This document shows, one piece after another, positions 36,522-45,701 of a stretch of DNA of 64,000 nucleotides. Below the pieces are notes generated by a model, which made no database searches, had not been told where the DNA came from, and saw only the letters and a program-made list of their open reading frames with translations. Origin of the DNA: Chloroflexi bacterium 44-23 (lineage in GTDB: Bacteria > Chloroflexota > Anaerolineae > Anaerolineales > Anaerolineaceae); assembly GCA_001899005.1 (NCBI GenBank), contig MKUW01000015.1, positions 310,001 through 374,000 on the forward strand, written 5' to 3'. Position 1 is the stretch's first letter. The number at the start of each line of letters is the position of its first letter. The translations under genes and the position numbers were made by a program.

Positions 36522-37167
36522 TACCTACTCCTTTTTTAGTATCTATTTCGACCAATCCGTCGGATTGGAAGGTAAGCGTTTTCTGATATAAAGCCAGGTC
36601 TTCAGGAGAATCAATATCCAATGCCGTTGAGCTCAGTTGTAACACCTCAATAGTTGCATTTTTCATCTGAGCTTGACGCACATGTCTTTCAAAAGACCCT
36701 GGGCCAAAGCTAAACTCAATTAAATCAATCGGTGAAACCAATAAAATATTTGTTCCATTCATATGACGATCTGGGCTTATCACCATCATTGGGCTTGTTG
36801 ATAGTTTATTGATAATTGATTTCACTTCTGACTCAGTAATTAACGGAATATCAGCTGGTAAGAGAAGAATCGATTGGACTGAATAGGTTTTTGCAATAAC
36901 AACAGCTCTTTTTAATGCCAGGTTTAACCCTGGCTCTCCATCTTCTTGAATTGTTTTTGCGCCATATGTTCGGGCGAGTGTCAATGCTCGGGGATCACGA
37001 CTAATTACAAATATCGCATCGATATTTTTTATGCCTTTCAAAATGCCAAGTGTGTTTTCCAGCATGTTGAAATTCAATAATGTTCTTTCATCTTCAGTTA
37101 ACACATTGGAGAGTCGGGACTTTGATCTTCTTAAAGGCTTTACCGGGATGATCACCCACAAGCTCAT
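36514..37167 (-). CDS. cofC: 2-phospho-L-lactate guanylyltransferase (F420 biosynthesis)
   Basis: The 217-residue protein opens with [17 protein letters not shown], the CofC nucleotide-binding start. It has LLPADIPLI for metal/nucleotide binding, and GTNILLVSP followed by [10 protein letters not shown], all family hallmarks. CofC activates phospholactate (or phosphoenolpyruvate in bacteria) with GTP before CofD joins it to Fo. No cofD or Fo synthase gene is in the window, so those steps are encoded elsewhere. The start has a GGAG site 8 bases upstream. It lies 81 bases after cofE, the largest gap within this gene run. Confidence 0.9.
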   Translation of the reverse strand: MSLWVIIPVKPLRRSKSRLSNVLTEDERTLLNFNMLENTLGILKGIKNIDAIFVISRDPRALTLARTYGAKTIQEDGEPGLNLALKRAVVIAKTYSVQSILLLPADIPLITESEVKSIINKLSTSPMMVISPDRHMNGTNILLVSPIDLIEFSFGPGSFERHVRQAQMKNATIEVLQLSSTALDIDSPEDLALYQKTLTFQSDGLVEIDTKKGVGNV

Positions 37168-37248
37168 TAATTCACTCCAGAGGTCTAAGCTTTTTCCGAT
37201 AGGCTATTTGATTTGTCTGACAATCATATTATACAATATTACAAGGCA

Positions 37249-38016
37249 TTAACGGAATAAATCCAAGTTTTCTTCTCGAATTACTTCTGATAAATTTGAA
37301 TCTCTTAAATCATATGGGAACCCGCGCACAGCCACCAATGGTCGGCCTTCATCTGCCTGCCCCATCAGCAGTGATGCTGCAGCCGATAATTCATCGACCG
37401 GAGAAATCTCAGTTATTTTCAAACTGTAATTATTGCGGTCTTTTCTCCCGCGCAGATCAATAATTGCGGGAATGCCACTAAAACCGATACTGATTCCGAC
37501 AACGCCTTTTCTCCAAGCTCGCCCGTGAGAATCAATAATAAGCACGCCGATTTGCTTCCCTGTAAGCTGGAGCAAACGTGTTCTTAAATTTTCTGCTGAT
37601 TGATCCGGATTTTCCGGCAGTAAAAGAACGAAATCTTCAGACAAATTCCCATCAATACTGATATTCGAGTGATCAATTCCTGCATTGGCGCAGATAAATC
37701 CAAGTTTGTGTTGCACAATCATCAAGCCGGCGCGTGTTCGAAGAACCCGCCTTGATTCCTGTAGAATCAATTCAATCAAACGAACATCTTTATCAACATA
37801 TTGAGCATATTTTATGGCTTGCGGAGAAGGCTTAACCGTCTTAAGATTCACCAGGCGACCTTCAGCCTTTGAAACTATTTTCTGTGCCAGAACAATGATA
37901 TCTCGATTATGCCACTGCCATCTATTCCGTGATGCGGAATCAAAAATCACGTCAGCCAGATCTTCTCCTGGTGTGATTTCCTTAACATTCTCAAACGCTT
38001 CCAGCGTCATTTTCAT
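37249..38016 (-). CDS. cofE: Coenzyme F420-0:L-glutamate ligase
   Basis: The family blocks ITPGEDLADVI, IVLAQKIVSKAEGRLV, FICANAGIDHSN, GRAWRKGVVGISIG and DELSAAASLLMGQADEGRP identify CofE, which adds gamma-linked glutamates to F420-0 using GTP. I place the start at 38016 (255 residues): it lies 1 base after the stop of the F420 reductase gene and matches the usual CofE N-terminus. An upstream in-frame ATG at 38061 would overlap that gene by 44 bases. Met at 38010 is also possible; ribosome sites are weak for all three. Confidence 0.92.
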   Translation of the reverse strand: MKMTLEAFENVKEITPGEDLADVIFDSASRNRWQWHNRDIIVLAQKIVSKAEGRLVNLKTVKPSPQAIKYAQYVDKDVRLIELILQESRRVLRTRAGLMIVQHKLGFICANAGIDHSNISIDGNLSEDFVLLLPENPDQSAENLRTRLLQLTGKQIGVLIIDSHGRAWRKGVVGISIGFSGIPAIIDLRGRKDRNNYSLKITEISPVDELSAAASLLMGQADEGRPLVAVRGFPYDLRDSNLSEVIREENLDLFR

Positions 38017-38017
38017 T

Positions 38018-38677
38018 TTATTCGATACCGGTAATTCGTATCCCAGCGTTTTGAACGCCATGTTTTTTATTCAATCCGATTAATACTGATGTCAGCCCTT
38101 CAACCACCACTGAATTTTCAATTGGGCCGGCATCCCATCCTTTTAAACCAGCTGACTCTACCAGTTGAATTATTTCATCACGCGTACTCTTGCTGTTTCC
38201 AGTTACCAAGACATCACAAAGTATTTCCTTATTTGTCAACAGGTGTTCATGCGAAATGTTTTGGAAAGCAGCTCCAATTTTTACATTTTCGCCTAAAATT
38301 AGGCTGGCCTCCATAGTAGCACTTCCTGCAGGTGGCATTTGAACTTTCGAAACTTTTGGCGGCACTAAAGGAACTGTCACATCAATAACTAATTTACTGT
38401 TTACCACATCCTTGATCAATTCACACATTGGAGCATGAGCACTGTATGGAACAGTTAGCACGATGACATCAGCTACTTTCGCAGCAGATAGGTTTTCCAT
38501 CCCAATAATATTTGCGATTTGCGCATTCAATCCAAGAACTTCTTCGGCGGCAGCTACAGCCTTTTCCAATAGGCGTGAACCAATGATGACATTGTGACCA
38601 GCCAGCGCCCATCGATACCCCAACCCTTTACCTTCTTTCCCAGTACCACCTAAGATTGCGATAGTTAAATTGTCCAT
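38018..38677 (-). CDS. fno: NADPH:F420 oxidoreductase
   Basis: The 219-residue protein has a Rossmann motif AILGGTGKEGKGLGYRWA near the start, then GSRLLEKA, VIVLTVPYSAH and IDVTVPLVPPKV, the pattern of Fno/NpdG. It moves hydride between NADP and coenzyme F420 and so sets the redox link between the two pools. An AGGAT site lies upstream of the ATG. It sits between ssnA (20 bases upstream) and cofE, so the F420 genes are embedded in the hydroxylase gene run. Confidence 0.9.
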   Translation of the reverse strand: MDNLTIAILGGTGKEGKGLGYRWALAGHNVIIGSRLLEKAVAAAEEVLGLNAQIANIIGMENLSAAKVADVIVLTVPYSAHAPMCELIKDVVNSKLVIDVTVPLVPPKVSKVQMPPAGSATMEASLILGENVKIGAAFQNISHEHLLTNKEILCDVLVTGNSKSTRDEIIQLVESAGLKGWDAGPIENSVVVEGLTSVLIGLNKKHGVQNAGIRITGIE

Positions 38678-38697
38678 ATTTTGTGAATCCTATCCTT

Positions 38698-40041
38698 TTA
38701 GAATTGATTTAAGTAACGGTTCCAAATTGCAGGAGATTGTTCCATTGCTTTGTGAATGATTTCATCTTCATCGATAGAGATAAAAGAGCCATTATGATAA
38801 AGCATCTTCCCAGCAATGATGGTAGCTGTAACCATAGAATGATGCATACCAAATATTATATGCCAAGGTAAATTACCCTCAGTTAAAGGTGTGAAAGGTT
38901 TGTAATCCACAAATATTATATCCGCCTGAGCACCTTCTTCGAGCGAACCGATAGGAAGACCGAATTGTTGCGTGGCGAGCTTGGAATTCTGGTAAATGGC
39001 CATCTCAGTTACTATGTTGCCATTCATTCTCCGTGGATCACGATTGACCAGTTTATGAACCAGATATGCGACTTTCCATTCATCCCACATCGTATTGGAG
39101 AAACCATCATTGCCCAGACATACTTTTACACCTATCCGCATAAATGATTCTATGTCCCCAATCCCCACCGCATTATTCATGTTTGAGCGAGGCTGATGAG
39201 TTAACCAGGCGCCACTTTCAGCTAAGAGCAATGCTTCCTTTGCATCAATATGGACACCGTGCGCAACTATTGTATTTGGCATAAGGATTTGGTACTGCTT
39301 CAATCGGTCGACTACTCGTAATCCAGATTTGTATAAGCTGTCATACTCATCCACTTGGTGTTCAGCGGCGTGAATGTGAAATCCCGAACCGACCGGGTTA
39401 TTCATTCGTGCCTTTTCAAGTGTTTCGTTCGAAAGAGTCAAACTGGCATGCAAGCCAAAGGTGGAAGCAAGCCTTCCTTGCAAATTCTGGCCGCTTTTTA
39501 CCTTATTTATAAAACGGACATTCTCTCTTATCCCAAGATCGGCTTCTCCGACTCCATTGCGATCTGTGACTTCATAACAAAGAGAAGCACGGATACCAGA
39601 TTCTGACACAGCTTGTGCGATTACATCTAAAGAGTCAGAAATAAAATTCGGTGAGGCATGATGATCGAAGAGCGTCGTTGTCCCATGGCGTATAGCGTCC
39701 AAAATGCTAACCCAGGCGGAGTAATAAACACCTTTTTCATCCAGGGCCTTATCCAATTTCCACCATAAATTATCCAATATCTCCGGGAAGGCGGCAGGAC
39801 TTTCTCCGGGTCCCGCCAAACCTCTGGAGAAAGCGCTATAAAAATGAGTATGCGCACATATCAATCCTGGCATTACATATTGCCCATGAGCATCTACTCG
39901 TTCTTCGGCTGGAAATTCTTTCAACAATTGGTCTTGCTTGCCAATCTTATGGATGGTATTGCCCTGAATTAATATGGCTTGATTCTCTAAAATTAAGTTT
40001 GGTTTGGTCCAGGTGATGATTTTTCCATTAATAATAATCAT
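38698..40041 (-). CDS. ssnA: Selenium metabolism-linked amidohydrolase SsnA
   Basis: The protein has the amidohydrolase metal motif GLICAHTHFYSAFSRG and the SsnA-type block GPGESPAAFPEILDNLWWKLD. GTTTLFDHHASPN and SLCYEVTDRNG follow. SsnA is a predicted deaminase/chlorohydrolase relative found with selenium-dependent Mo hydroxylases, as in the E. coli ygf cluster. The ribosome site AAGGAGG at 40048-40054 directly abuts one ATG (40047) but is ideally 6 bases from the next in-frame ATG (40041), so the latter is taken as the start. It is the first gene after a good promoter and likely leads the 13-gene transcript. Confidence 0.87.
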   Translation of the reverse strand: MIIINGKIITWTKPNLILENQAILIQGNTIHKIGKQDQLLKEFPAEERVDAHGQYVMPGLICAHTHFYSAFSRGLAGPGESPAAFPEILDNLWWKLDKALDEKGVYYSAWVSILDAIRHGTTTLFDHHASPNFISDSLDVIAQAVSESGIRASLCYEVTDRNGVGEADLGIRENVRFINKVKSGQNLQGRLASTFGLHASLTLSNETLEKARMNNPVGSGFHIHAAEHQVDEYDSLYKSGLRVVDRLKQYQILMPNTIVAHGVHIDAKEALLLAESGAWLTHQPRSNMNNAVGIGDIESFMRIGVKVCLGNDGFSNTMWDEWKVAYLVHKLVNRDPRRMNGNIVTEMAIYQNSKLATQQFGLPIGSLEEGAQADIIFVDYKPFTPLTEGNLPWHIIFGMHHSMVTATIIAGKMLYHNGSFISIDEDEIIHKAMEQSPAIWNRYLNQF

Positions 40042-40075
40042 TTTCATCCTCCTTGCTCTTTAAACTCGGTTTCTT

Positions 40076-40104
40076 ATTGTAATCTATCCATTAAGTTAGA
40101 TCAA
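40076..40104 (-). promoter_or_regulatory. Promoter of the ssnA-F420-Mo hydroxylase gene run
   Basis: On the minus strand TTGATC (40099-40104) and TACAAT (40076-40081) are separated by exactly 17 bases. The start point would be near 40069, giving a 5' leader of about 28 bases that holds the AAGGAGG ribosome site. No obvious operator or riboswitch fold was seen. Confidence 0.55.
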
Positions 40105-40141
40105 ACCTCATATAAATTTTCATTAATTGAAATTAATACCT

Positions 40142-40147
40142 TATAAT
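40142..40147 (+). promoter_or_regulatory. Possible -10 element for the M20 peptidase gene
   Basis: A perfect TATAAT lies 30 bases before the ATG at 40178, in the divergent gap with ssnA. The -35 region at the right distance is weak, so only the -10 is supported. Confidence 0.35.
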
Positions 40148-40177
40148 CCTTCTTGATATCGTTTTGAGGAGTGATTA

Positions 40178-41563
40178 ATGAATGAGCGCAATACTGCTTT
40201 GAAATTTGCTGAAAATAATTACAATAAATTTCAAAAGACACTTACCGAATTTTTGGAAATACCGTCTATCTCCACATCTGCCGAAAACCAAAACGCGATG
40301 CGCCTCGCAGCAATATTTGTAGAAAACTATTTGCAATCAATTGGGATTAAAGAAACAAAAATTTTAGAAACCGCTGGCCACCCAGCCGTATTTGGGAATT
40401 ATGCTTCCAAGAAAAAAAATGCTCCAACAATTTTAGTTTACGGACATTATGATGTTCAACCACCGGATCCAATTGACCTATGGGAATCGCCACCCTTCTC
40501 GCCCGAACAACGTGGAGATTATTTATATGGCCGCGGTGCATCGGATATGAAAGGTCAAATTTCAGCAAGCCTGGCAGCTGTAGAATCAATCCTGCAAAAT
40601 GGAGATCCCCACCTTAACATTAAATTTATTTATGAGGGAGAAGAGGAAATCGGATCTCCAAATCTACCCCCCATCCTTAAGGAATACGCAGATTTGTTAA
40701 AATGTGATGTGGTTCTCAATCCAGATGCAGGCATGATCTCACCCAACACTCCAACAATTGTATACGGATTGCGGGGTTTGGCTTATTTTGAATTAAAAAT
40801 ATTTGGCCCCAGCCACGATCTCCATTCAGGCTTGTTTGGAGGAATTGTTCAAAACCCGGCCCAAGTTCTATGTGATTTAATTTCCGGAATGAAGGATCAG
40901 GACGGAATTATTCAATTAGATGGTTATTATGATGACGTTATCGAGCTTTCCGAAAACGAAAAACTCGAACTATCTCGGCTGCCCATACGAGATTCTGATC
41001 TTTTAGATCAAACCGGTGTTCGGCAGTTATGGGGAGAAAAAGGTTTTACATCGATAGAGCGAACAGGAGCCAGACCGACGCTAGATGTCAATGGAATGCT
41101 TTCAGGCTTTACTGGTGAAGGCTCTAAAACAGTCATACCTGCCTGGGCAATGGCAAAAATTTCAATGCGTCTGGTTCCAAATCAAGACCCTGAAAAGGTT
41201 CACCAGCAACTGCGTAGATACATTACAGAAAACGTACCTGATACGGTCACATGGGATTTAAGAAAGTTTGCTGGTGGACGTGCTACCATTGCAAACACTA
41301 AGCAACCTGGTGTGATTGCTTTGGCACAGGCCTTACAATCTGTTTGGGGGACAAAACCTGTATTCAAACGCGAAGGCGGCTCCATACCGGTTGTCAGTGA
41401 AATGCAAAAAACAATCGGTACCGATTCGGTTTTGACCGGATTTGGTTTGCCAAACGATAACATCCATTCTCCTAACGAGCGGTTGCACCTTCCCACATGG
41501 AAAAAAGGCATCCTTGCTTTAATTCATTTCTTTTACAACTTTGCGGAATTTTATGAAAACTGA
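40178..41563 (+). CDS. M20-family metallopeptidase (dipeptidase type)
   Basis: The 461-residue enzyme has the zinc-binding blocks VYGHYDVQPPDP and YGRGASDMKG, with the catalytic acid in YEGEEEIGSPN. The C-terminal metal His lies in NIHSPNERL. A dimerisation lid domain interrupts the catalytic domain at about 200-320. It is a cytoplasmic dipeptidase or deacylase of the CNDP-like group. It is not of the YgeY type that accompanies the E. coli selenium cluster, although it is divergent from ssnA. A GAGGAG ribosome site precedes the ATG. It overlaps the DUF1385 gene by 11 bases. Confidence 0.9.
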   Translation: MNERNTALKFAENNYNKFQKTLTEFLEIPSISTSAENQNAMRLAAIFVENYLQSIGIKETKILETAGHPAVFGNYASKKKNAPTILVYGHYDVQPPDPIDLWESPPFSPEQRGDYLYGRGASDMKGQISASLAAVESILQNGDPHLNIKFIYEGEEEIGSPNLPPILKEYADLLKCDVVLNPDAGMISPNTPTIVYGLRGLAYFELKIFGPSHDLHSGLFGGIVQNPAQVLCDLISGMKDQDGIIQLDGYYDDVIELSENEKLELSRLPIRDSDLLDQTGVRQLWGEKGFTSIERTGARPTLDVNGMLSGFTGEGSKTVIPAWAMAKISMRLVPNQDPEKVHQQLRRYITENVPDTVTWDLRKFAGGRATIANTKQPGVIALAQALQSVWGTKPVFKREGGSIPVVSEMQKTIGTDSVLTGFGLPNDNIHSPNERLHLPTWKKGILALIHFFYNFAEFYEN

Positions 41564-42446
41564 AGAATTAAAACTCCCAACTTACGGTGGCCAGGCTTTA
41601 ATTGAAGGTGTATTAATGCGAGGTAGCAAATATCTGGCAGCAGCTTTTCGTAAACCTGATGGTGAAATTGTCATCCAAACAGAGAAACTGGGTGGTTTCT
41701 ATCAAGGCAATTTAAAAAAGATCCCTTTCCTGCGCGGATTAATCGTTCTTTGGGATGCATTAGGCTTGGGTACCAAATACTTGACGATTTCCGCAAACTA
41801 TCAGGCCGAGGAAGAAGCCGAAAAAATTGACAGCAAAACCTTAACGCTTACACTGATTGGCTCCCTGGCTGTAGCGCTGATTTTATTCTTTTTAGGCCCC
41901 GCATTATTGAGCAAAGTGGTGCAGAATGGATTTAATCTTTCGGCTGTTGCACAGAATTTGATTGAAGGCCTAATTCGTTTGGCATTCGTCATTGTTTACA
42001 TTTGGGCAATTGGTAAAATGCCTGATATCGCACGGGTTTTTCGATATCACGGTGCTGAACATAAGACCATTAATGCCTTTGAAGATAGTTGCCTTCTAAT
42101 TCCTTCAAATGTAAAAAAATATTCTGTTCAACATCCTCGCTGCGGAACCGGTTTCATTCTTTATGTCGTCATAATTTCAGTGATTGTTTTTACTCTGATT
42201 GGACAAACCAGTTGGTTCATGTTAATACTTTCCAGGATTTTCTTAATACCTTTCATTGCCATGATTGCGTATGAGTACATTCGTTGGACGGCTGACCACC
42301 TTGACAATTCTCTGATTAAAGTTCTGGCAAGCCCTGGTTTGGCACTGCAAAAACTGACCACAAATGAGCCGGATGAAAAAATTCTTGAAGTCTCGATCGC
42401 CGCATTTAATGCTATGTATGCACTTGAGAACCCAACTGAATCATAA
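41553..42446 (+). CDS. DUF1385 membrane protein (YqhQ-like)
   Basis: The ATG at 41553 begins just before the family hallmark YGGQALIEGVLMRG; a TTG at 41541 is the only earlier choice. The 297-residue protein also has the conserved FRYHGAEHKTINAFE and QHPRCGTGFILYV blocks and about four membrane helices. DUF1385 proteins are widespread in Firmicutes and Chloroflexota and no enzymatic role is firmly established. Translation is probably coupled to the peptidase gene, whose stop it overlaps. Confidence 0.9.
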   Translation: MKTEELKLPTYGGQALIEGVLMRGSKYLAAAFRKPDGEIVIQTEKLGGFYQGNLKKIPFLRGLIVLWDALGLGTKYLTISANYQAEEEAEKIDSKTLTLTLIGSLAVALILFFLGPALLSKVVQNGFNLSAVAQNLIEGLIRLAFVIVYIWAIGKMPDIARVFRYHGAEHKTINAFEDSCLLIPSNVKKYSVQHPRCGTGFILYVVIISVIVFTLIGQTSWFMLILSRIFLIPFIAMIAYEYIRWTADHLDNSLIKVLASPGLALQKLTTNEPDEKILEVSIAAFNAMYALENPTES

Positions 42447-42567
42447 TTCATTCCGGAGAATAATCTCCATAAAGCAAAACCACTATCACTTATTTAACCA
42501 GCATTTGACAAACTACCAATATTCTCTGGAGGACTTCCTCATTCAACTGGCTACAACGTTTTAATTC

Positions 42568-42595
42568 TTGACAAGTTTTTAACTAAAAATATACT
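42568..42595 (+). promoter_or_regulatory. Promoter of comEA, probably giving a leaderless mRNA
   Basis: A perfect TTGACA (42568-42573) is followed after 16 bases by TATACT (42590-42595). The expected transcript start, 7-8 bases further on, coincides with the A of the ATG at 42603, and no ribosome site precedes that ATG. Confidence 0.6.
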
Positions 42596-42602
42596 TATCT
42601 TG

Positions 42603-43151
42603 ATGGAAATAAAAAGGCTGTTTGAAATTGCATTTGGTATTTTAATTGGTTTGATTATCGCTGCTTTAATTCTTTTGATAAACAGACCAACAAATGGGGA
42701 TTCGATTATCCTTCTTCCTCCGCCGTCTCCCAAACCGATTATTGTAAATATTAGTGGCGCAGTGACCAACCCGGGGGTATATGAGCTGGAAAAAGGAAGC
42801 CGTTTAAATGACTTGTTGCAATTGGCTGGAGGAGCGAATGTCGGAGATTTGTCCAACTATAACCTTGCCGCCGAACTCTATGATGGACAACATATTCACA
42901 TTGAAAATTCTTCCGAATCCGATTTAAAATCATCAACTATTGACATCAAGGTAAATATCAATGAGGCAGATAAGGAAACGCTTATGTCATTGCCGGGAAT
43001 CGGCGAAACAAAAGCATTAGAAATTATCAAATATCGCGATGAAAACGGTTTTTATGAAGAAATCAAGGATATACTTAATGTCCCGGGGATCGGTGAGTAT
43101 ACATTTGAATTAATTAAAGATTTAATCGTAACCAATCAAATCTACGAGTAA
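42603..43151 (+). CDS. comEA: ComEA-type DNA-binding competence protein
   Basis: The 182-residue protein has one N-terminal membrane helix (about 8-26), then an SLBB domain (IIVNISGAVTNPGVYEL, NDLLQLAGGA). A tandem helix-hairpin-helix domain follows at the C-terminus (VNINEADKETLMSLPGIGETKA, NVPGIGEYTFE). ComEA is the membrane-anchored receptor that binds incoming DNA during natural transformation. No ComEC channel gene is adjacent. The start is the ATG at 42603, next to a well-formed promoter. The prepilin peptidase at 19688 could belong to the same uptake machinery. Confidence 0.9.
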   Translation: MEIKRLFEIAFGILIGLIIAALILLINRPTNGDSIILLPPPSPKPIIVNISGAVTNPGVYELEKGSRLNDLLQLAGGANVGDLSNYNLAAELYDGQHIHIENSSESDLKSSTIDIKVNINEADKETLMSLPGIGETKALEIIKYRDENGFYEEIKDILNVPGIGEYTFELIKDLIVTNQIYE

Positions 43152-43167
43152 ACTCGAAAAGAGAAAT

Positions 43168-43617
43168 ATGAACCTAAAACAGCAATTATCTGAGACTTTG
43201 AAAAAGGCAATGAAAGAAAATGATGCAGACACGAAGCGCGTTGTGCGATTAATCATGGCAGCTATCAAAAATAGCGAAATTGATAACAATGCAGAGTTGA
43301 GTGAGCAGGAAATCATTTCAATTCTGCAAAAAGAGATAAAGGTCCGCCAGGAATCAATTGAAGGCGCCCAAAAAAACCAGAGGCAAGATTTAATAAAACA
43401 ATACGAACAAGAGATGGCCTTTATAAATCAGTTCCTGCCCAAACAATTAACCGAAACCGAACTTCGGAATATTATTATAGAAACTATGGCTGAAATTAAC
43501 GCAACAGGGATCTCAGATATGGGTAAGGTCATGAAAGAATTAATCCCGCGGATAGCAGGAAGAGCGCCAGGAAATGTTGTCAGCCAATTGGTAAAAGAAA
43601 TATTAAGTAATAAATGA
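43168..43617 (+). CDS. yqeY: GatB/YqeY domain protein
   Basis: The 149-residue protein fits YqeY: LKQQLSETLKKAMKENDADTKRVVRLI at the start, QEIISILQKEIKVRQES, then FLPKQLTETEL and GRAPGNVVSQLVKE. YqeY shares the tail domain of the amidotransferase subunit GatB and is thought to bind tRNA. It lies 16 bases after comEA and overlaps pgpH by ATGA, so the group is likely one transcript. Confidence 0.92.
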   Translation: MNLKQQLSETLKKAMKENDADTKRVVRLIMAAIKNSEIDNNAELSEQEIISILQKEIKVRQESIEGAQKNQRQDLIKQYEQEMAFINQFLPKQLTETELRNIIIETMAEINATGISDMGKVMKELIPRIAGRAPGNVVSQLVKEILSNK

Positions 43618-45689
43618 CTGCAAAAATTTCCGGCAGGTTTCAACAAAAGAAATTTCAAATCTTGCGACTTTTGATCTTGATACTCGCCGGAGTTGCTGCC
43701 TTGGGAGCACTGCTTCTACCTTTAGCTTCCAGGCCACAAAATTATCAGATACAGCTGGGGAGTGTATCAACTCAGGATTACCAGGCACCTCGCCGAATTT
43801 CATATATATCTAACGCTTTAACTCAGCAACGAATTAAGGCTGCCGAATCAGCTGTTGCCAATGTTTATTTGCCTGTCGATCCGGCCATCGCTCGCATTCA
43901 GATCGACAAACTACGCAAATCCCTTGACTACATAAACCTTATTCGAAATGACTTAATTTCAGATGAATCGCAAAAAATTGAGGACCTCTCGAAATTAAAC
44001 GACATCCATTTAAGCAAGGAATCGGCAACGAAATTGTTGAATATCGAAGAAAGCGATTGGCAATTAATTCAACGTGAATCGATTTCAGTCTTAGAGCAAA
44101 TAATGCGCGCATCGATTCGTGATACACAAGTGAGCGAAGCTCAGGCCAGAATTCCATCATTGATTAGCTATACATTCAATGATGAAAATTCTCAAATTGT
44201 CCAGACTATAACCTCTCCCTTTGTTGTGCCAAATTCATTATTCAGCCCTGAATCTACAGATAATGCCAAGAAAGAAGCTGTTGCCGCTATCCAACCGGTT
44301 GAAAAGTCTTTTGCAGTTGGAGAAATTATTGTCCGGCGCGGACAAATTATCGACCCTGTCACATATGAAGCATTAACAAAACTTAATCTTATAACCTCAA
44401 ATAATCAAAACAGAGAAATTGTTGCAGCATCCTTATTTTCGTTGACCTTTACATTTGTGGTTGCATTTTACTTTCGAAAACGAAGTCAAACTTCCAATTC
44501 AATTCGCCAACTATTAATTTTAGTGGTTTCCTTTCTTTTCTTCCTTTTCCTGGCAAAATATTTAATCCCAAATCGTGCCATTATTCCCTACCTTTTCCCA
44601 GTTGCTGGGTTCTCGTTTGCAATCAGTGCCCTTTTCGGATTTGAAACTTCGTTATTTTTGACTCTTATCTTATCGAGTTTTATTGCTTACAGTACGGGTG
44701 ATTTTTATGGTCTGATCATCTTCTATATGCTTCCTTCCATGGCTGGCAATTTGCTGCTCGGTCAGGGGCGAAGAATTTCCACTTTTTTTGCTGCAGGTGG
44801 GATTACCGGAATCACTGGGGCTGTGTTAATTTTGGCTTTACGACTTTTAGAAGGGACCACTGACTGGGTCGGTTTAATTACACTTGTTCTCGCCTCTTTC
44901 TTCAACGGAATGGCTTCAGCGTCCATCGGATTGCTGCTTCAATTTCTAATATCTCAATTCCTAGGAATTACGACTGCAATTCAACTTCTGGAATTAGCGC
45001 GACCTGACCACCCCCTATTACAATTAATATTAAAAAATTCTCCAGGTTCCTACCAGCACTCATTACAAGTTGCCAATCTGTCTGAGCAGGCCGCCAAAGA
45101 AATCGGCGCAGATCAACTTTTAACTCGAGTTGGCGCCATTTATCATGACGTAGGAAAAGCCATGAATCCTTCCTATTTTATTGAAAACCAGGTGACCGGT
45201 GCCATAAATTCCCACGATGATGTAGATCCATACATGAGTGCAGCTACTATCATTCAGCATGTTTTCGATGGCGTAGAACTTGCCCATAAATATCATTTAC
45301 CTGAACGCATCATTGATTTCATTCGGGAACATCATGGCACCCTGATGACTCGTTATTTTTATGTAAAAGCAGTTGAGCAAAACGATAACAAAGAAGAAGG
45401 GATTGATAAATCTCTCTTTCAGTACCCTGGGCCGAAACCACAATCGAAAGAGACTGCCTTGCTTATGCTTGCAGATGGTTGTGAAGCGCGTGCTCGTGCT
45501 GAGAAACCATCAAACCTCGAGGAATTAAAAGCAATCGTGCAAAAGGTGATAGATTTTTGCCAGTCTGAAGGCCAATTAGAAGATACAGAATTGACTATGC
45601 GCGATCTTAATACCATCAAAACTGCTTTTGCCAATACACTCATCAATACGTATCATCCCCGAATTCGCTACCCAGAATTAAAAAGATAA
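43614..45689 (+). CDS. pgpH: PgpH-type membrane HD phosphodiesterase (c-di-AMP hydrolase family)
   Basis: The 691-residue protein has an N-terminal membrane helix and an extracellular 7TMR-HDED domain (about 45-265, opening GSVSTQDYQAPRRI). Seven or so membrane helices follow (about 270-455), then a cytoplasmic HD domain with His482 (YQHSLQVANL) and His511-Asp512 (IYHDVGKAMNP). This architecture is that of PgpH, which hydrolyses cyclic di-AMP in Firmicutes; the same activity is expected but not shown. It overlaps yqeY and is followed 12 bases later by ybeY, the classic Gram-positive order. Confidence 0.92.
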   Translation: MTAKISGRFQQKKFQILRLLILILAGVAALGALLLPLASRPQNYQIQLGSVSTQDYQAPRRISYISNALTQQRIKAAESAVANVYLPVDPAIARIQIDKLRKSLDYINLIRNDLISDESQKIEDLSKLNDIHLSKESATKLLNIEESDWQLIQRESISVLEQIMRASIRDTQVSEAQARIPSLISYTFNDENSQIVQTITSPFVVPNSLFSPESTDNAKKEAVAAIQPVEKSFAVGEIIVRRGQIIDPVTYEALTKLNLITSNNQNREIVAASLFSLTFTFVVAFYFRKRSQTSNSIRQLLILVVSFLFFLFLAKYLIPNRAIIPYLFPVAGFSFAISALFGFETSLFLTLILSSFIAYSTGDFYGLIIFYMLPSMAGNLLLGQGRRISTFFAAGGITGITGAVLILALRLLEGTTDWVGLITLVLASFFNGMASASIGLLLQFLISQFLGITTAIQLLELARPDHPLLQLILKNSPGSYQHSLQVANLSEQAAKEIGADQLLTRVGAIYHDVGKAMNPSYFIENQVTGAINSHDDVDPYMSAATIIQHVFDGVELAHKYHLPERIIDFIREHHGTLMTRYFYVKAVEQNDNKEEGIDKSLFQYPGPKPQSKETALLMLADGCEARARAEKPSNLEELKAIVQKVIDFCQSEGQLEDTELTMRDLNTIKTAFANTLINTYHPRIRYPELKR

Positions 45690-45701
45690 AAAGAATATCT
45701 G

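Noticed and set aside
24561..40041. Selenocysteine-encoding UGA in the hydroxylase genes
   Set aside because: All hydroxylase frames run through without internal UGA; in this enzyme class selenium is a labile cofactor rather than selenocysteine.
40178..41563. M20 peptidase as the selenium-linked hydrolase YgeY
   Set aside because: It is about 60 residues longer, has the dipeptidase-type motif HYDVQPPDP, and is transcribed away from the ssnA gene run.
42456..42469. GGAGA/TCTCC hairpin after the DUF1385 gene as a terminator
   Set aside because: Only 5 bp and followed by mixed sequence rather than a T-run.
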